Source of the DNA: Stomorhina lunata
Lineage: Eukaryota > Arthropoda > Insecta > Diptera > Rhiniidae
Reading direction: 5' to 3'
DNA: 64,000 bases
Assembly (NCBI GenBank): GCA_933228675.1
Contig: OW121743.1
Span: 66,181,998-66,245,997, forward strand
Part shown: piece after piece, positions 1-12,180 of the stretch
How positions within the stretch are numbered: position 1 is the stretch's first letter
How the letters are laid out: each line of letters starts with the position of its first letter
Notes under the pieces: model-generated
Database searches by the model: none
What the model was told of the DNA's origin: nothing
Seen by the model: the letters and a program-made list of their open reading frames with translations, nothing else
Program-made: the position numbers and the translations under genes

Positions 1-184
1 AACCATATGAAAGGTGAAAGTCTCCTCTTTAGATTGAGTGAGCAAAATTCACCGAAATTTACCGAATAAAGTTCAAAATTTTCTGAAAAAAGTCATATAA
101 ATTGTTACGCATAATTTAAGCAAAAAGTATTGCAGTCGTTTAGGCGTAATTTTTTAATCAAATTGAATTTAAGTGTAAGTCCCG

Positions 185-1110
185 TAGAAGTCGATGGACT
201 TCAACACAAATTAGTAGAGCTCTTTTTTTTTGGCTCAACAAATAGATCTGTTCCGAATTTCATAAAGTTCTGTTGAGATTTGCGGCTTTTATTGAGAAGA
301 AGAATAAGTGCAAAATTGGGGTCTATAGCAGGTATCCCAAGGAGTCGACGGATTTCAACCAAAATTGGTTGAGTTCTTTACTGGATAAGCTAGTAGACGT
401 GTGCCAATTTTTCAAATTCTGTTGAGAATTCCGGCTTATACATTGAGAACAATAATAAGTGAGAAATGGGACTCCAAGGCAGGTACCTCAAACAGTCAAG
501 CGATCTCAATTAAATAAGTATAACTCCTTAATGGATCAACTAATAGATGTGTGTTGAATTTTTTCAAATTCTGATGCGAATTGCGGCTTGTACATTAAGA
601 AAATATGTATGTGAAATATGGGGGTCAAAGGCAGACATCCAAGTAGTTAACAGATTTCAACCAAAATTACTAGAATTATTTTATAGATCAACATATAGAC
701 GTGTGCCTAATTTCATAAAATTCTGTTAAGAATTGCGGATTGTACATCAAAAAGAAAAATAGTTGAAAAATGGGGATCCAAGACAGGTATCCCAAGGGTT
801 GGTCTAATTTCAACCAAAATTAATGGAGCTCTTTTTTGAATCAATCAATAGATGTGTGTTAAATTTCATCAAATTATGTTGATAATTGCGACTTGTACAT
901 TGAAAAGAAAATTTGGTGAAAAAATGGGAGTCTGAGGCAGGTAACCCAAGGAGTCGACGAATTTCATCCAACATTAGTAGACCTCTTTTTTGTATTAATC
1001 AATAGATGTGTGTTGAATTTCATCAAATTCTGTTTAGAATTGCGACTTGTACAATGAGAAGAAAAACAGGTGAACAAAATGGGGTCCCAAGACAGGTTTC
1101 GACGAATTTC
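185..1110. repeat. Degenerate ~152-bp tandem repeat, about six copies
   Basis: The landmark TAGAYSTGTG recurs at 243, 394, 544, 696, 849 and 1003, giving steps of 151, 150, 152, 153 and 154 bp. Each unit also has the phrases CAAATTCTGTTGAGAATTGC, AAGGCAGGTATCCCAAGGAG and TTCAACCAAAATTAGTAGAG. Copies differ by many substitutions and small indels, so the array is old. The 60-63-codon open frames inside it are chance. I do not recognise the family; it may continue to the left of the window. Confidence 0.8.
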
Positions 1111-1446
1111 GAAAATTTTTTGAATTTCTCTTATTTAAATAAAACTAAACAAGTATTTATCGTTGAAAGGTCACTAATTCTATTTTTTGCACTCTGATGT
1201 ATGAAGAAATACCACTGTGCGTTATACGCCGTTGGATTTTCATTGTGTTGAAAGGTTGCTAATGTAAAGCCAATTTTAAGAAGTTTGAAATATAGTATGT
1301 TCAGTGAATTTCTTAGACTGGGGACCACTTACACTGTGTCAGTAATTACACTGTGTTGAAAGAAAAAAACGAAAAAGAGAAACCTATTGGTAAAGATAAT
1401 TCGAGTACGCTGAGTTCAGTGGTGCTAGCCATTTTTTTTTGTTAGC
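1111..1446. other. Intergenic stretch, no gene seen
   Basis: AT-rich single-copy-looking sequence. The short phrase TGTGTTGAAAG occurs twice (near 1250 and 1351) and CACTGTG several times, but no matching partner ends or coding signal are visible. Confidence 0.5.
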
Positions 1447-1991
1447 TTTAGTTTTCGAGATATAGCGATATTTAAGGAGGTTGCGCAATAAATATTCGCG
1501 TAACTCGAAAACTGTTTATTTACTTGAACACTAACTATTTGAATCCGAGCAAAAAAAAATGGTGGAGGTTGCTTTATAAATATTCGCGTACTTCGAGGAC
1601 TGTTTATTTTCTTGAACTAAATAAAAAACCGAAATTCGAAACAAAATTATCTTTCAGGAACTCTAATTATCTTTATAATCCAAGTCGAGTTGTTTGGAAA
1701 TAAACTTTTTTATTTGCAAAAAAAAAATTATTTTTGAAAATGGAAATTTATGTGATTTTTCAAAAAAAAAAAAAAAAAAAAAATGATTTTTTGCAAACAA
1801 AAAAATTTATTACCAAAACGACTCGACTTGGATTATAAAAATAATTTTTGTTCCTGAAAGATAATTTTGTTGCCGAATTTAGGTTTTTTTTTACTTCGTT
1901 CAAGAAAAAAAAAAACAGTTTTCGAGTTACGCGAATATTTATTAAGCAACCTCCTCCATTTTTTATAACGCTATATCTCGAAAACTAGAGC
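1447..1991. repeat. Inverted-repeat (foldback-type) element, arms ~250 bp
   Basis: The left half holds AGTTTTCGAGATATAGCG, AATATTCGCGTAACTCGAAA and ATCTTTATAATCCAAGTCGA in that order. The right half holds the reverse complement of the same phrases in mirror order, ending in CTATATCTCGAAAACTA. The axis lies in the A/T homopolymer runs around 1720-1790. This looks like a foldback or hairpin-type non-autonomous element; no target duplication was identified. Confidence 0.65.
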
Positions 1992-2039
1992 AAACCTTTT
2001 TTTATTTAAATTTTTGAAAATGGAAAATTTTTTTTGATT

Positions 2040-2635
2040 TAAAAAAAAAATATTTCCTACACGACTCGACTTGGATTGTAAAAATAAAAAGTGTTCCGAA
2101 AAGATAATTTTGTTGCCGAATATCGGTTTTTTACTTTGTTCAAGGAAATAAAAAGCTTTCGAGTTACTCGATTATTTATTGCGCAACCTTCTATATTTTT
2201 TATAACGCTTTATCTCGAAAACTAGAGCTAACTTAATAACACGGTTAACACCAAAAAGGTCTCCCTTTTGTCGGTAAAAAAAGTTGTCAAAATCGAGCAT
2301 AATATATATTATAAAATCGAAAATATGCTCGAAAATATATTATTACTCACTCAAAATTATCTTTCAGGAATAGGAATTAATTTTATAATACAAGTCGAGT
2401 CGTTTTGAAATATTTTTTTTGTTCCTGAAAATAAACAGTTTTTGAGTTACACGAATATTTATTAAGCAACTTCCTCCATTTTTTTATAATGCTATATCTC
2501 GAAAACTAGAGCTAACCTAACAAAAAACGGTTCACACTCAAAAGGTCTCCCTTTTGTCGGTAAAAAAAAGTTGTCAAAATCGGGCATAATATATGTTATA
2601 AAATCGAAAATATACTCGAAAATATTTATTTCAAT
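2040..2635. repeat. Two direct ~285-bp units related to the preceding foldback arm
   Basis: The arm phrases (ACTCGACTTGG or its complement, GAGTTACNCGAATATTTATT, CTATATCTCGAAAACTAGAG) recur at about 2055-2225 and 2345-2510. Each block is followed by AAAAGGTCTCCCTTTTGTCG and AAGTTGTCAAAATCG (2255-2335 and 2535-2625). The two blocks form a satellite-like dimer built from the neighbouring foldback sequence. Confidence 0.65.
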
Positions 2636-3660
2636 TTTGTTGAAACTTTTTTATTAAAAATTTTGCAATAATGAGATATATTAAACCAAAGATTTTTTGT
2701 AAAATTTCTAAAATTTTTGTACTATGCAAAGAAATATTTGACAAACTGTATGTAACGATTGTTCCACAATAAATCCAAATATTTCTGCAATTATGATAGA
2801 ATCTTGTTTCAGTTTTATAAATTCATTAGCGATTTCATTATTTAAATTAAGATTGATTCTAATTCCAATAAAATCTCGTTCAATTTAATCACTTTCAGTT
2901 AGAAACAACAAAATGATAAAATTTTAATTGATGTAAGTATGTTAATTCTGAAATAAATTTTATAACAAAGCATTTAAGTAATTATTTAAATGAAAACTCA
3001 TACATACATACAAACATTTAAACAAATTATAAGGGACAAGAAGGTAAAATGACAAATAATGCCCAAAATAATACTTAAATATTTCCTTATAATGGGGGGA
3101 GGGACTTAAATTAAAAATTTAAGAATTTTGAACTGCCACTGCAATGAAATCAATCAATCAATCAATCTTGTAATGAACAACGTACCATCTGAAAATAGAT
3201 AAAGAAAAAAGATTTTGGAAAAGAAGTAGTAAAAGCGGTTTTTGTGATTTATGCAAAAGTAAAAAATTTGTTTTACCAATAAAAATTACAACATTTAATA
3301 GTGCAAACTAGTGCCGATATAAAAAAAAAATTTTAAGATAAAATGTCACATATTACATATGTATATAATTAGAAAATAAGTATAATAAAAAGCGAGAAAA
3401 TTTTTAATTAAATTAAAAGAAATTTGATAAAATTGCGACATTTACATTCTGAATTATGTACTTTAGAGATATTGTTTGTTTTTTGTATAAAAATTGTAAA
3501 GAATGCGATATCTTGATTTTATGTACGAGTATGTATGTAGTTGAAATATATTTGTATGAATTGTATTTGAGTTTTGTGTGTAATTTAGTATAATACTCTT
3601 AACATATTTATACATATTTGTAAATCTAATGTAATAAATGCAGTTGTCAATGCTATATAC
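2636..3660. other. Intergenic AT-rich DNA, no gene seen
   Basis: About 1 kb of AT-rich sequence without a coding signal. A short (AATC)n run lies near 3150. No element ends recognised. Confidence 0.5.
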
Positions 3661-3699
3661 TATATGATAGTTATGGCAACCCTACTGTTAGTTATATAC

Positions 3700-4980
<1,281 letters not shown>

Positions 4981-5047
4981 ATGATATAAATAGGCTTTAT
5001 ATCGGGCTTGTCAACAAGAATGCTACAAAAGTAAAGTTTGCCTTTTC

Positions 5048-5620
5048 ATGAAAATATATACGAGCCAACAACGAGTCGAAATTATTGAAATTTATTACCG
5101 AAATTCGGAGTCAGTGGCCTCAACGTTAAGAGTGCGAATCATCTTCAGCGTTGAGGCTCATTTCTGGCTGAATGGCTTCGTCAATAAACATAATATGCGT
5201 TATTGGTCAGCAGCAATCCGCACATACTCCATGAGTTATCATTGTATCCCGAAAAAATTACGGTTTGGTACGGATGATATGGACTTGGAGGTCATGTGGT
5301 TCCAACAGGACGGCGCCACAGGCCACACAGCGAATGTCACAATCAATTTATTGAAAACCAAGTTTGGAGAACGTGTTATCTCACGAAATGGTCCAGTTGA
5401 TTGGCCGCCTCGGTCGTGCTATTTGACGCCGTTAGACTTTTTCCTGTGGGGCTACGTCAAGTCTATGGTCTATGCCAACAAGCCAGCGAAGATTGATAAA
5501 CTTCGTACACGAAAATGATATTCGATATTCATATATCACATCGAAAATTGTATTCACCTTCTGCACTTCTGCATGAGTGCCCGTGGTGACCATTCAAAGG
5601 AAATCGAGTTCCATACATAA
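5048..5620 (+). pseudogene. Broken Tc1/mariner-superfamily transposase
   Basis: Remnant of a cut-and-paste DNA transposase. The first ~28 residues (KIYTSQQRVEIIEIYYRN) resemble the N-terminal helix of an insect Tc1/mariner lineage. DDE-domain pieces follow: FSVEAHFWLNGFVNK, MWFQQDGATGHT, DWPPRSCYLTPLDFFLWGYV. Past the stop at 5518 the remnant resumes in another frame and ends with HSKEIEFHT before TAA at 5618-5620, the usual C-terminus of this group. It is internally deleted: most of the DNA-binding region and the stretch between the first and second acidic residues are missing. The first catalytic Asp, expected in FSDEAHF, reads Val; the Asp in QQDGA and the last Asp in TPLDFF remain. Inactive. 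Terminal repeats were not located. Confidence 0.85.
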
Positions 5621-5699
5621 TGGTATCAAACGTGCTTTTACAGGAATAAAGAATTTCATTGATATCCACAACCGTTTTTGTTTTATTTGAAAAACTTTA

Positions 5700-6283
5700 G
5701 TAGAGTTCTTATTGAAAACCGCTGTATTAAGTTTTGTCACCATTTAACCCGCACATTTGTTCGAAATGCTAAAAAAAATAATCCGCTGAAAATTTGAGGT
5801 CAATCGGATGAGGCGTGACCATGGCCCGCCCAATTTTGCAAAATACCTGATTCTTACTTTGATTGAAATAACTTAATTAATACTTTAGAATAAAAAAATT
5901 CCAAAGTAAGACATGATTTACAATTCTTTTGCCTGTATGTACTAAATAGCTGAGTTTCGTCAAAATATTATCAAATTTAGTTAGTTTTTTTCATATTAGA
6001 AAATTGTACTTTTTTGATTTTTTTAACACTTTGTTCAACAAATATTACAAATTATAACCGATCGTTTCAGATTCATAAAAGAAACAATTAGGAGAATAAA
6101 ACACAGAAAAAATGGTGTCGATATCTTGAATCGTTTCGCCGTACCTACGATTTTAAATCTTAGTACATATTTCGCAAAAATTTCATTTTTTGGCCATAAT
6201 TTGATTATATGCTTGTTAAATTGAGGTATTTTGACTTTGGAAAATTTTTTAAGGGTTTACAGTTTTATTTCCTGAACTGTTGT
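5700..6283. other. Non-coding, possibly old DNA-transposon sequence
   Basis: No coding signal. Phrases such as GGTCAATCGGATGAGG and a mixed A/T-rich body resemble the subterminal parts of the Transib-like ends in this window, but I cannot fix an end on this side. The SINE at 6284 may have inserted into it. Confidence 0.3.
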
Positions 6284-6490
6284 GAACCGCCGTGGTATAG
6301 TAGGTTAGTCATACGCCTAGCATACCAGGGGTCCCAAGTTCGAACGCCGGCCAGACCCTCTTAAAAAAATAAATTTTCAAAAAAAAAAAAAAAAAAACGG
6401 TTCACCTCATAACTTAGCTAGCCACTGGTCATTGATTATTAGGCTTCTCTAACTAGGTCCCTTTCAATGTGTCTGAGGGAAGTACCCCTT
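6284..6490 (+). mobile_element. tRNA-derived SINE copy
   Basis: The head CCGCCGTGGTATAGTAGG ... GCCTAGCATACC ... AAGTTCGAACGCCGG resembles a tRNA with A and B boxes (B box around GTTCGAACGCC) but lacks a clean cloverleaf 3' end. A non-tRNA body follows: CTCATAACTTAGCTAGCC, then TTGATTATTAGGC and CTTCTCTAACTAGG. The same head and body recur at 24566, which marks it as a retroposon family rather than a working tRNA gene. The family name is unknown to me. Confidence 0.7.
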
Positions 6491-6559
6491 GTTCCAATTG
6501 GAATATGGTGGGAATAATGTATGTTGGCTATCTGTCAATATTTAAAAAAAAGTTATAGG

Positions 6560-6948
6560 TTTAATATCGAATGCACAATCGGTCAAAAACTAAAAAAAAG
6601 TCGAAGAAAAAAATTTTATTTGTTAATTTTAAAGTTAAATAACTTACAACCCATAACGTTTATTATAGTGAATTATATATGTTTTTTCTTCGTTTTTTAA
6701 GCTCTTTCCAAAATATGTCAACTATATTGGACAATAATTGAAAGAGCTACACGGTCCATAAGCTATTTTACTTCTGAGTTGGTGTATTTTGAAGCCCAAT
6801 AATTCACCCTGTGTAGACACAGGGCAACCATAAATCCATAATACAGAAAGCTTGGGTCTCCTTAACAATTCTCTAATACATACTTAAGCAATCCGACTTA
6901 CAGTTAGGAAGATACAGACCCACTTTTTTGTTTATTTTAAACCACTGT
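6560..6948 (-). mobile_element. Transib-like terminal region ending in CACTGTG
   Basis: The sequence ends at CCACTGTG (6941-6948). On the reverse strand it starts CACAGTGGTTTAAAATAAAC and continues with GTATCTTCCTAACTG ... GTCGGATT. This parallels the ends at 9788 (CACAGTGAGATGGTTTAAAA, then GTAACTTCTAAACCG ... ACGGATT) and 52864 (CACAGTGGTTTACGGACG). Transib termini start with the CACARTG heptamer. The inner boundary is uncertain and no transposase remains. Confidence 0.45.
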
Positions 6949-7102
6949 GCATCGGCCGTATCTTAAATGTTTTATTGAGTTGCTATAAAAAAATGTAAAC
7001 ATTTCCTCGATTCGAAGAATGCAGTTACAAGCAATTTTCAAGTGTTTAAATAGAAAAAAAAATCTTATCAAGTATCAATAGGGAAAAGAGCACCTAACTT
7101 TT

Positions 7103-7110
7103 TATATAAA
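7103..7110 (+). promoter_or_regulatory. Probable TATA box of the 7.2-kb mucin gene
   Basis: TATATAAA about 96 bp before the start codon, which would place transcription start near 7130-7140. Confidence 0.5.
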
Positions 7111-7198
7111 AACAAAATGATGAGATGCTGCAAATTATAGTTGGACTCAATAGACTATTTCGACCACTTTGAAAGAAAATTACGTAAAGTTCTTAAGA

Positions 7199-8372
7199 AT
7201 GAAAGTTTGTAAGTTAATTTTTATTACAAAAAGAAAACCTTTTAAAATTATATTTTGTTGTTCTTTTTTTTTTTTGTTTCTTCAAAGACATTTTAGTTTT
7301 ATTTGTGGCCTTCCTGGGTCCACAAGCCATTAATGCCAAACGCAGCAAAACTACACCCGATTGCAGTAAATATGATGATGGCGAAACTGTACCCGATAGT
7401 GACAGTTGTTCCCGTTATTATGTGTGTGTTCGTGGCAAAGCAATAAAAAAGAATTGTAATAGCGGTTTGAATTTTGATGCAGTTTTAGGACAATGTAATC
7501 GAGCTTCTTCCGTAGACTGTGAACTAAATCGTTTGGGTTCTAAATTAAACGATATTATGAAGTTAAATGATGATGACTATAATAGGAAGGATGCAGCAAC
7601 GCCATGTGCACCAACTACAGAGCCTCCTTGTGAGGAACCAACGACTACAACTCCATGTGAGGAACCAACGACTACAACTCCATGTGAACCTACAACTAAA
7701 ACGACTACCTGTAAGCCCACAACCACAACAACTACATGTAAACCTACAACCACAACAACTACATGTAAACCTACAACCACAACAACTACATGTAAACCTA
7801 CAACCACAACAACTACATGTAAACCTACAACCACAACAACTACATGTAAACCTACAACCACAACAACTACATGTAAACCTACAACCACAACAACTACATG
7901 TAAACCTACAACCACAACAACTACATGTAAACCGAAAACGACAACAACTCCCTGTCAACCTCAAACAACAACAACAACACCCTGTGAACCTCCAACAACA
8001 ACTCCTCCCTGTGAACCTTCAACAACAACACCACCCTGTAAGCCCACCACAAAAGCACCATGCGTTACAACAACTTCACCTTGCACTACCACCAAAGCAT
8101 CATGTGAAGAGGCAACCACAACAGTCTGTGGAGAAGTCGAATCAACAACTGTAGAGAGTAGTGAAGGGAATGCACGGTTCTATGTTAGCAGTAAAGATTG
8201 TACCTCGTTACGAGATGGTACAATTCTCGTAGATGCTAATCACTGTCGCCGTTACTATGTATGCTCCAACAAACGTACCAAACGTCATAGATGTCGCTCT
8301 GACAAATGGTTCGATCGCAAAACACTCTCATGCCGTCCGCGCAGTCAGGTGACCAATTGTAGACGTAATTAA
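7199..8372 (+). CDS. Secreted chitin-binding mucin (peritrophin-like), two CBM14 domains
   Basis: Joined exons 7199-7208 and 7297-8372 give 361 residues. Exon 1 is ATG AAA GTT T with donor GTAAGT; exon 2 follows TTTTAG. The splice restores the signal peptide MKVFLFVAFLGPQAINA; without it the long frame has no ATG. Domain order: a type-2 chitin-binding (CBM14) domain at ~26-78 with six cysteines around RYYVC; a Thr-rich linker at ~100-290 with tandem CKPTTTTTT units suited to O-glycosylation; a second CBM14 domain at ~305-358 (RRYYVC, KWFDR). Proteins of this plan bind chitin in the peritrophic matrix, or in tracheal or cuticular linings. The regular Cys in each Thr-rich repeat may allow disulphide cross-linking (inference). 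AATAAA lies at 8396-8401. The paralogue at 14141 has the same exon plan. Confidence 0.88.
7704..7932 (+). repeat. 27-bp coding minisatellite (CKPTTTTTT units)
   Basis: About eight nearly identical 27-bp units of the type ACATGTAAACC + TACAACCACAACAACT lie in frame inside the mucin. They differ at very few bases, so they were amplified or homogenised recently. Units before and after are more diverged (EEPTTTTPC, QPQTTTTTPC, EPSTTTPPC). Confidence 0.9.
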
Positions 8373-8459
8373 AATAATTATATGTATTTTATTGAAATAA
8401 AATCATTCCTGTCTTAAAGCCTTAATAACATACAAAATATATTAAAAATTTGCAAATTA

Positions 8460-9640
8460 TGCGCATTTCTGGAATAAATTGATATACAAATTGGCAAAAA
8501 TCGGTTCATTAATTCGGGTGTCTCCCATAGGTCTCAATTAACAGAATTGAGATTTTGGAAAAAAATATAGAAGTGATCAGGTCTAACTCAAAATGTTGAA
8601 TTTTGTGAATTGTTTGAACATTTCTTGCCATAACATACATACGTTCCATATCGCAAACTTCAAGCTTTCCTTCATGCCTATGATAGGTTTTACAGTCCGA
8701 TATCTTCGAATAGAATTGATTTCATTCATCAGAACGTTTTTGCAATTATTACCCCTTAATGTAGTATATTCTTTACTGTTGTTTCTGTATATGCTTAAAA
8801 CATCTCAAGTGCTAAGTCGATTTGTGATGAGTCCAAAGACACGAACCTTTTTATATCCTTCACCACCATAGGTGGAAAGGGTATTCTAAGTTTAAGCTGA
8901 TATATGTAACGCATAGAAATATTTGTCTTAGACCCTTTTAGGATACCAATAGACTTAGAATAACTTTCCCAGTAGATTTAGTGATATCAGTCCGTCCGTC
9001 TGGCTGGCTGGCTGGACCCCCATGTAAACGATGAAATCAAAATACAGGTCGCAAATCTAAAGATAATTTGATTAAATTTAGCACAGATCATTTGTTTGAT
9101 AGACCTTAGCTATTGAAATTCTTCAAATTCGGTCCATTATTTACCTCCCATAGGTCTCACTTCCCATAAATGATATATTGGAAACAAACATCAATATATT
9201 TTCATAAAATTAAAAAAAAAATATACTGCTTATGTAAACTTAAATCACTGTACCAAATTTCGTTCAAATCGGTCCACATTTGACCATAGCTCCCATACAA
9301 ACTCTTCTGTTAAAACGCACTTAATGAGACAAAAATCACTAAAACGCTCGTAAATCTGAAGATAATAAGAATTTTAAGTTTTTCATACATAATTTTTGTA
9401 ACAACTGTAATCAATTTAAAAAATTTCGAGATAATCGGTCCTCATTTGATAGTAGTAGCTCTCATATAAGTCAAAATAACTGAAACAGCATTAATATTTA
9501 AGTTTTGAGAAAATGTATGATGGCAGAATTTAGCAAATATTTGTCTTTATACAGGAAAAAGAACATCTTTGACCTTAGTTGTGAAGGGTATCGTATAGTT
9601 GGGCTTGACCGACTTTAGCACTTTCTTACTTGTTGTTTTT
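8460..9640 (-). mobile_element. mini-me/DINE-1-like interspersed repeat
   Basis: Contains the short palindrome CCTTCACCACCATAGGTGGA near 8857-8878, a GTCCGTCTGGCTGGCTGG run near 8992-9014 and several AATCGGTCCACATTTGACC phrases. It ends GGGCTTGACCGACTTTAGCA then CTTTCTTACTTGTT (9601-9635). The ACTTGTT end is shared with copies at ~27800 and ~61095. No coding capacity. Confidence 0.6.
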
Positions 9641-9787
9641 TTTAAGAACAGTAACACTCAGTCAAATACTGCCTATACAGTGGTAAATAGTGTATATAAG
9701 AAGTGGGTTACCTTTTTTGGAAAGCTTATAGTAGAGAGGTGAAATCTGGTGCAAAGGAGAGATAAAGCTTTATATTATTAAACATTG

Positions 9788-10545
9788 CACAGTGAGATGG
9801 TTTAAAAATAGAATGGAAATAATTCCGTAACTTCTAAACCGTTAAACGGATTTCAACAAAATATGTATAGCAGAAGTGCTGGGGAGCTTAAGTTTTGAAC
9901 CGGGAAAGCCTACATTGTACTGGTGATGCACAATCGGCTCCCAAAGTAGGGCACCTCGGATTCATAAATCACTTAAAACGATATATAATTGTCATTTCCC
10001 AACCGATTTGAAAAATCATACTATATAAGAAATATATAGGTCAAGATCTAAAAAAAACTTGGCACATGCCTTTGTTTATCCTATGGTTTAAAAATAGAAT
10101 GGAAATAATTCTGTAACTTCTAAACCGTTAAACGGATTTCAACAAAATACCTATAGCAGAAGTGCTGGGGAGCTTAAGTTTTGAACCGGGAAAGCCTACA
10201 TTGTACTGGTGATGCACAATCGGCCCCCAAAGTAGGGCACCTCGGATTCATAAATCACTTAAAATGATATATAGTTGTCATTTCCCAACCGATTTGAAAA
10301 ATCATACTATATAACAAATATATAGGTCAAGATCTACAAAAAACATGCCTATGTTTACCTCTTACGGTTTAAAAGATATTCGACTTTAAAAAATAAAATT
10401 TACATTTTTGTACCATACCGTACCGATTTTTCACTAATATCTGATCTATATATAAACCGATTTTCTTGATTTAAAGTTTTCTAAAAAAAAAAAACAAAAA
10501 ATATTAATATTTCACGAGCAAGAAGTGTATTAAAAGCTTAACAAT
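9788..10545 (+). mobile_element. Transib-like left end with 286-bp internal duplication
   Basis: Starts CACAGTGAGATGG, the heptamer typical of Transib termini. Subterminal phrases GGAAATAATTCCGTAACTTC and, later, GATCTACAAAAAACATGCC parallel those in the Transib at 52864 (GGAAATAATTCTGTAACTTT, GATCTACAAAAAATATGC). A block starting GGTTTAAAAATAGAATGG occurs at 9799 and again at 10085, so ~286 bp is tandemly duplicated with few differences. No transposase; a non-autonomous or truncated copy. Confidence 0.55.
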
Positions 10546-10571
10546 GTAAAAAGTTATAAGTGCTTAAAGTT

Positions 10572-12180
10572 AATATTTAAACAAGTAAGAGTGTTATATT
10601 CGGCTGTGCCGAATCTTGTATACCCACCATCAAGTTGTACGAGAGTGCAGCTAATTGAAAATGTTGACCAAATATGGTATTGTTGGTAATATATTTGAAC
10701 TAAATTCGGTTGCAGTGGTATAGTTACTATAGTTAAAAATTTAAAAGTATCTAAGTGGTTTCCCAACCGAATATAGTTTTACATTGATAAGATGTTTCGT
10801 TGTACCATAAACATGTTGATAGCAACACGGCAGGTTCATATATTTTGTTAGGAGTTCCTATTGCATCTACCGTATATAAAGTCTGGACCTAACATTGATT
10901 GATAGCTATCTAATTTCGTAGATGCAATCTTAATATGTACCTCCAAATCTTTTTGATTGTAGATATAAAAAGGGGATGTTATATATATAAGAACTATAGC
11001 CAAATGTTGACCGATTGTTACAAAATTTAATATACTGGCTGGTATTAGTATAAAGTTAAGTCGTGCAAAATTTAGTGGCCATAGCTGAAATAGTTTATAA
11101 TTTAATAGCTTTTAACTGGCGTTTGTGGCATTTTAGTGGTTACGAGGAGCGGTTTTTATATGAAAGCTATGGTCAAAAATGGACCAATTCCTATAAAATT
11201 TGACATACTGACTGAAAGTTGCATAAAACTTCTCTGTTCTAAATTTAGTAGTTATAGGTTTTACAATTTTATTCAATATATCAGCATAAATGTGATTTCC
11301 GGGGCAGGGTTATATGGGAGCTCTAACTAAATGTGAACCGATTTTACCCATTTTCAGCACACATATCACAGCATATCTAAAATACTTTTGCTAAATTTTG
11401 TCTCTCTATTTTCTCTGACGGAAAGACGGACATAAGCCGTCTTTTCTTTTTGTATTTTTGTGTTTCCGGAAGTTTTTTATATGTAATCGATTGTAACAAA
11501 ATTTTGCACACTGGCTGGCATTCACATAAAACTTCCTTTTGTAAAATTTTGTTGCTGTAGCCCTTTTCGTTAAGGCATTATCGCGCTTTTATCAGACGGA
11601 CATAAACCCCCTTTTCTTTTTGTATTTTTGTGTTTCCGTAAGTTTTTTATATGACAGCTATGGTCAAATGGTAACCGATTGTGACAAAATTGCATACTAT
11701 AAGACCTCCTCGTAAGGTTATATCTGTTATAGTTGTAGATTTATTGGCATTTAAGTGTATTTTAGGTGAAATTTTGGCTGTTTCCGTAAGTTTTTTGTAT
11801 GGGAGCTATGACTACATGTCAACCGATTTTGATGAAATTTTATATGCTGCCTAGGGCTTATGCAAATTTTATAGTTTGTCATTTATTAGCAAATAAGCGA
11901 TTAACGTAGGCGAGTTTATTCGGAAGCTATGGTCAAATGTTAACCGATTTTGCCCAATTTCAATACCAAAATTTTCTCAAAGATGAAGAATGTTTTTACT
12001 AAGTTTCAGTGAGCTATCTCATTTTATTTAGGCGTTATCGTGATTTCAACAGACAGACGGACATTGGATTCAGAATATATATTTTTTGATTTTTGAGCCA
12101 ATATTAAGGAAATTACAAACGGAATGACAATCTCAATATACCCCCCATTCTTTTTGATGGTGGATATAAAAATAATACCA
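10572..12180 (+). mobile_element. mini-me/DINE-1-like interspersed repeat, long copy
   Basis: Begins ACAAGTAAGAGTGTTATATT, then the hairpin ATTCGGCTGTGCCGAAT and TATACCCACCATCAAG. It ends with CAAACGGAATGACAATCTCA and GATGGTGGATATAAAA near 12170. In between are repeated variants of TATGGTCAAATGTTAACCGA and of TTTCCGTAAGTTTTTTATAT. The ACAAGTAAGAG end is the reverse complement of the CTCTTACTTGT seen near 59085. Non-coding. Confidence 0.6.

Noticed and set aside
6284..6365. A functional tRNA gene
   Set aside because: The tRNA-like head continues into a body shared with the copy at 24566 and the acceptor stem is not closed, so a SINE fits better.
7563..8154. Overlapping frames in the first mucin (CSCCGCRFT, QPQQLHVNL repeats)
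   Set aside because: Shadows of the 27-bp repeat in other frames; the + frame with signal peptide and CBM14 domains is the gene.
8593..8871. 92-codon frame at the edge of a mini-me-like repeat
   Set aside because: It runs into repeat sequence (PSPP from CCTTCACCACCA) and has no coding bias.
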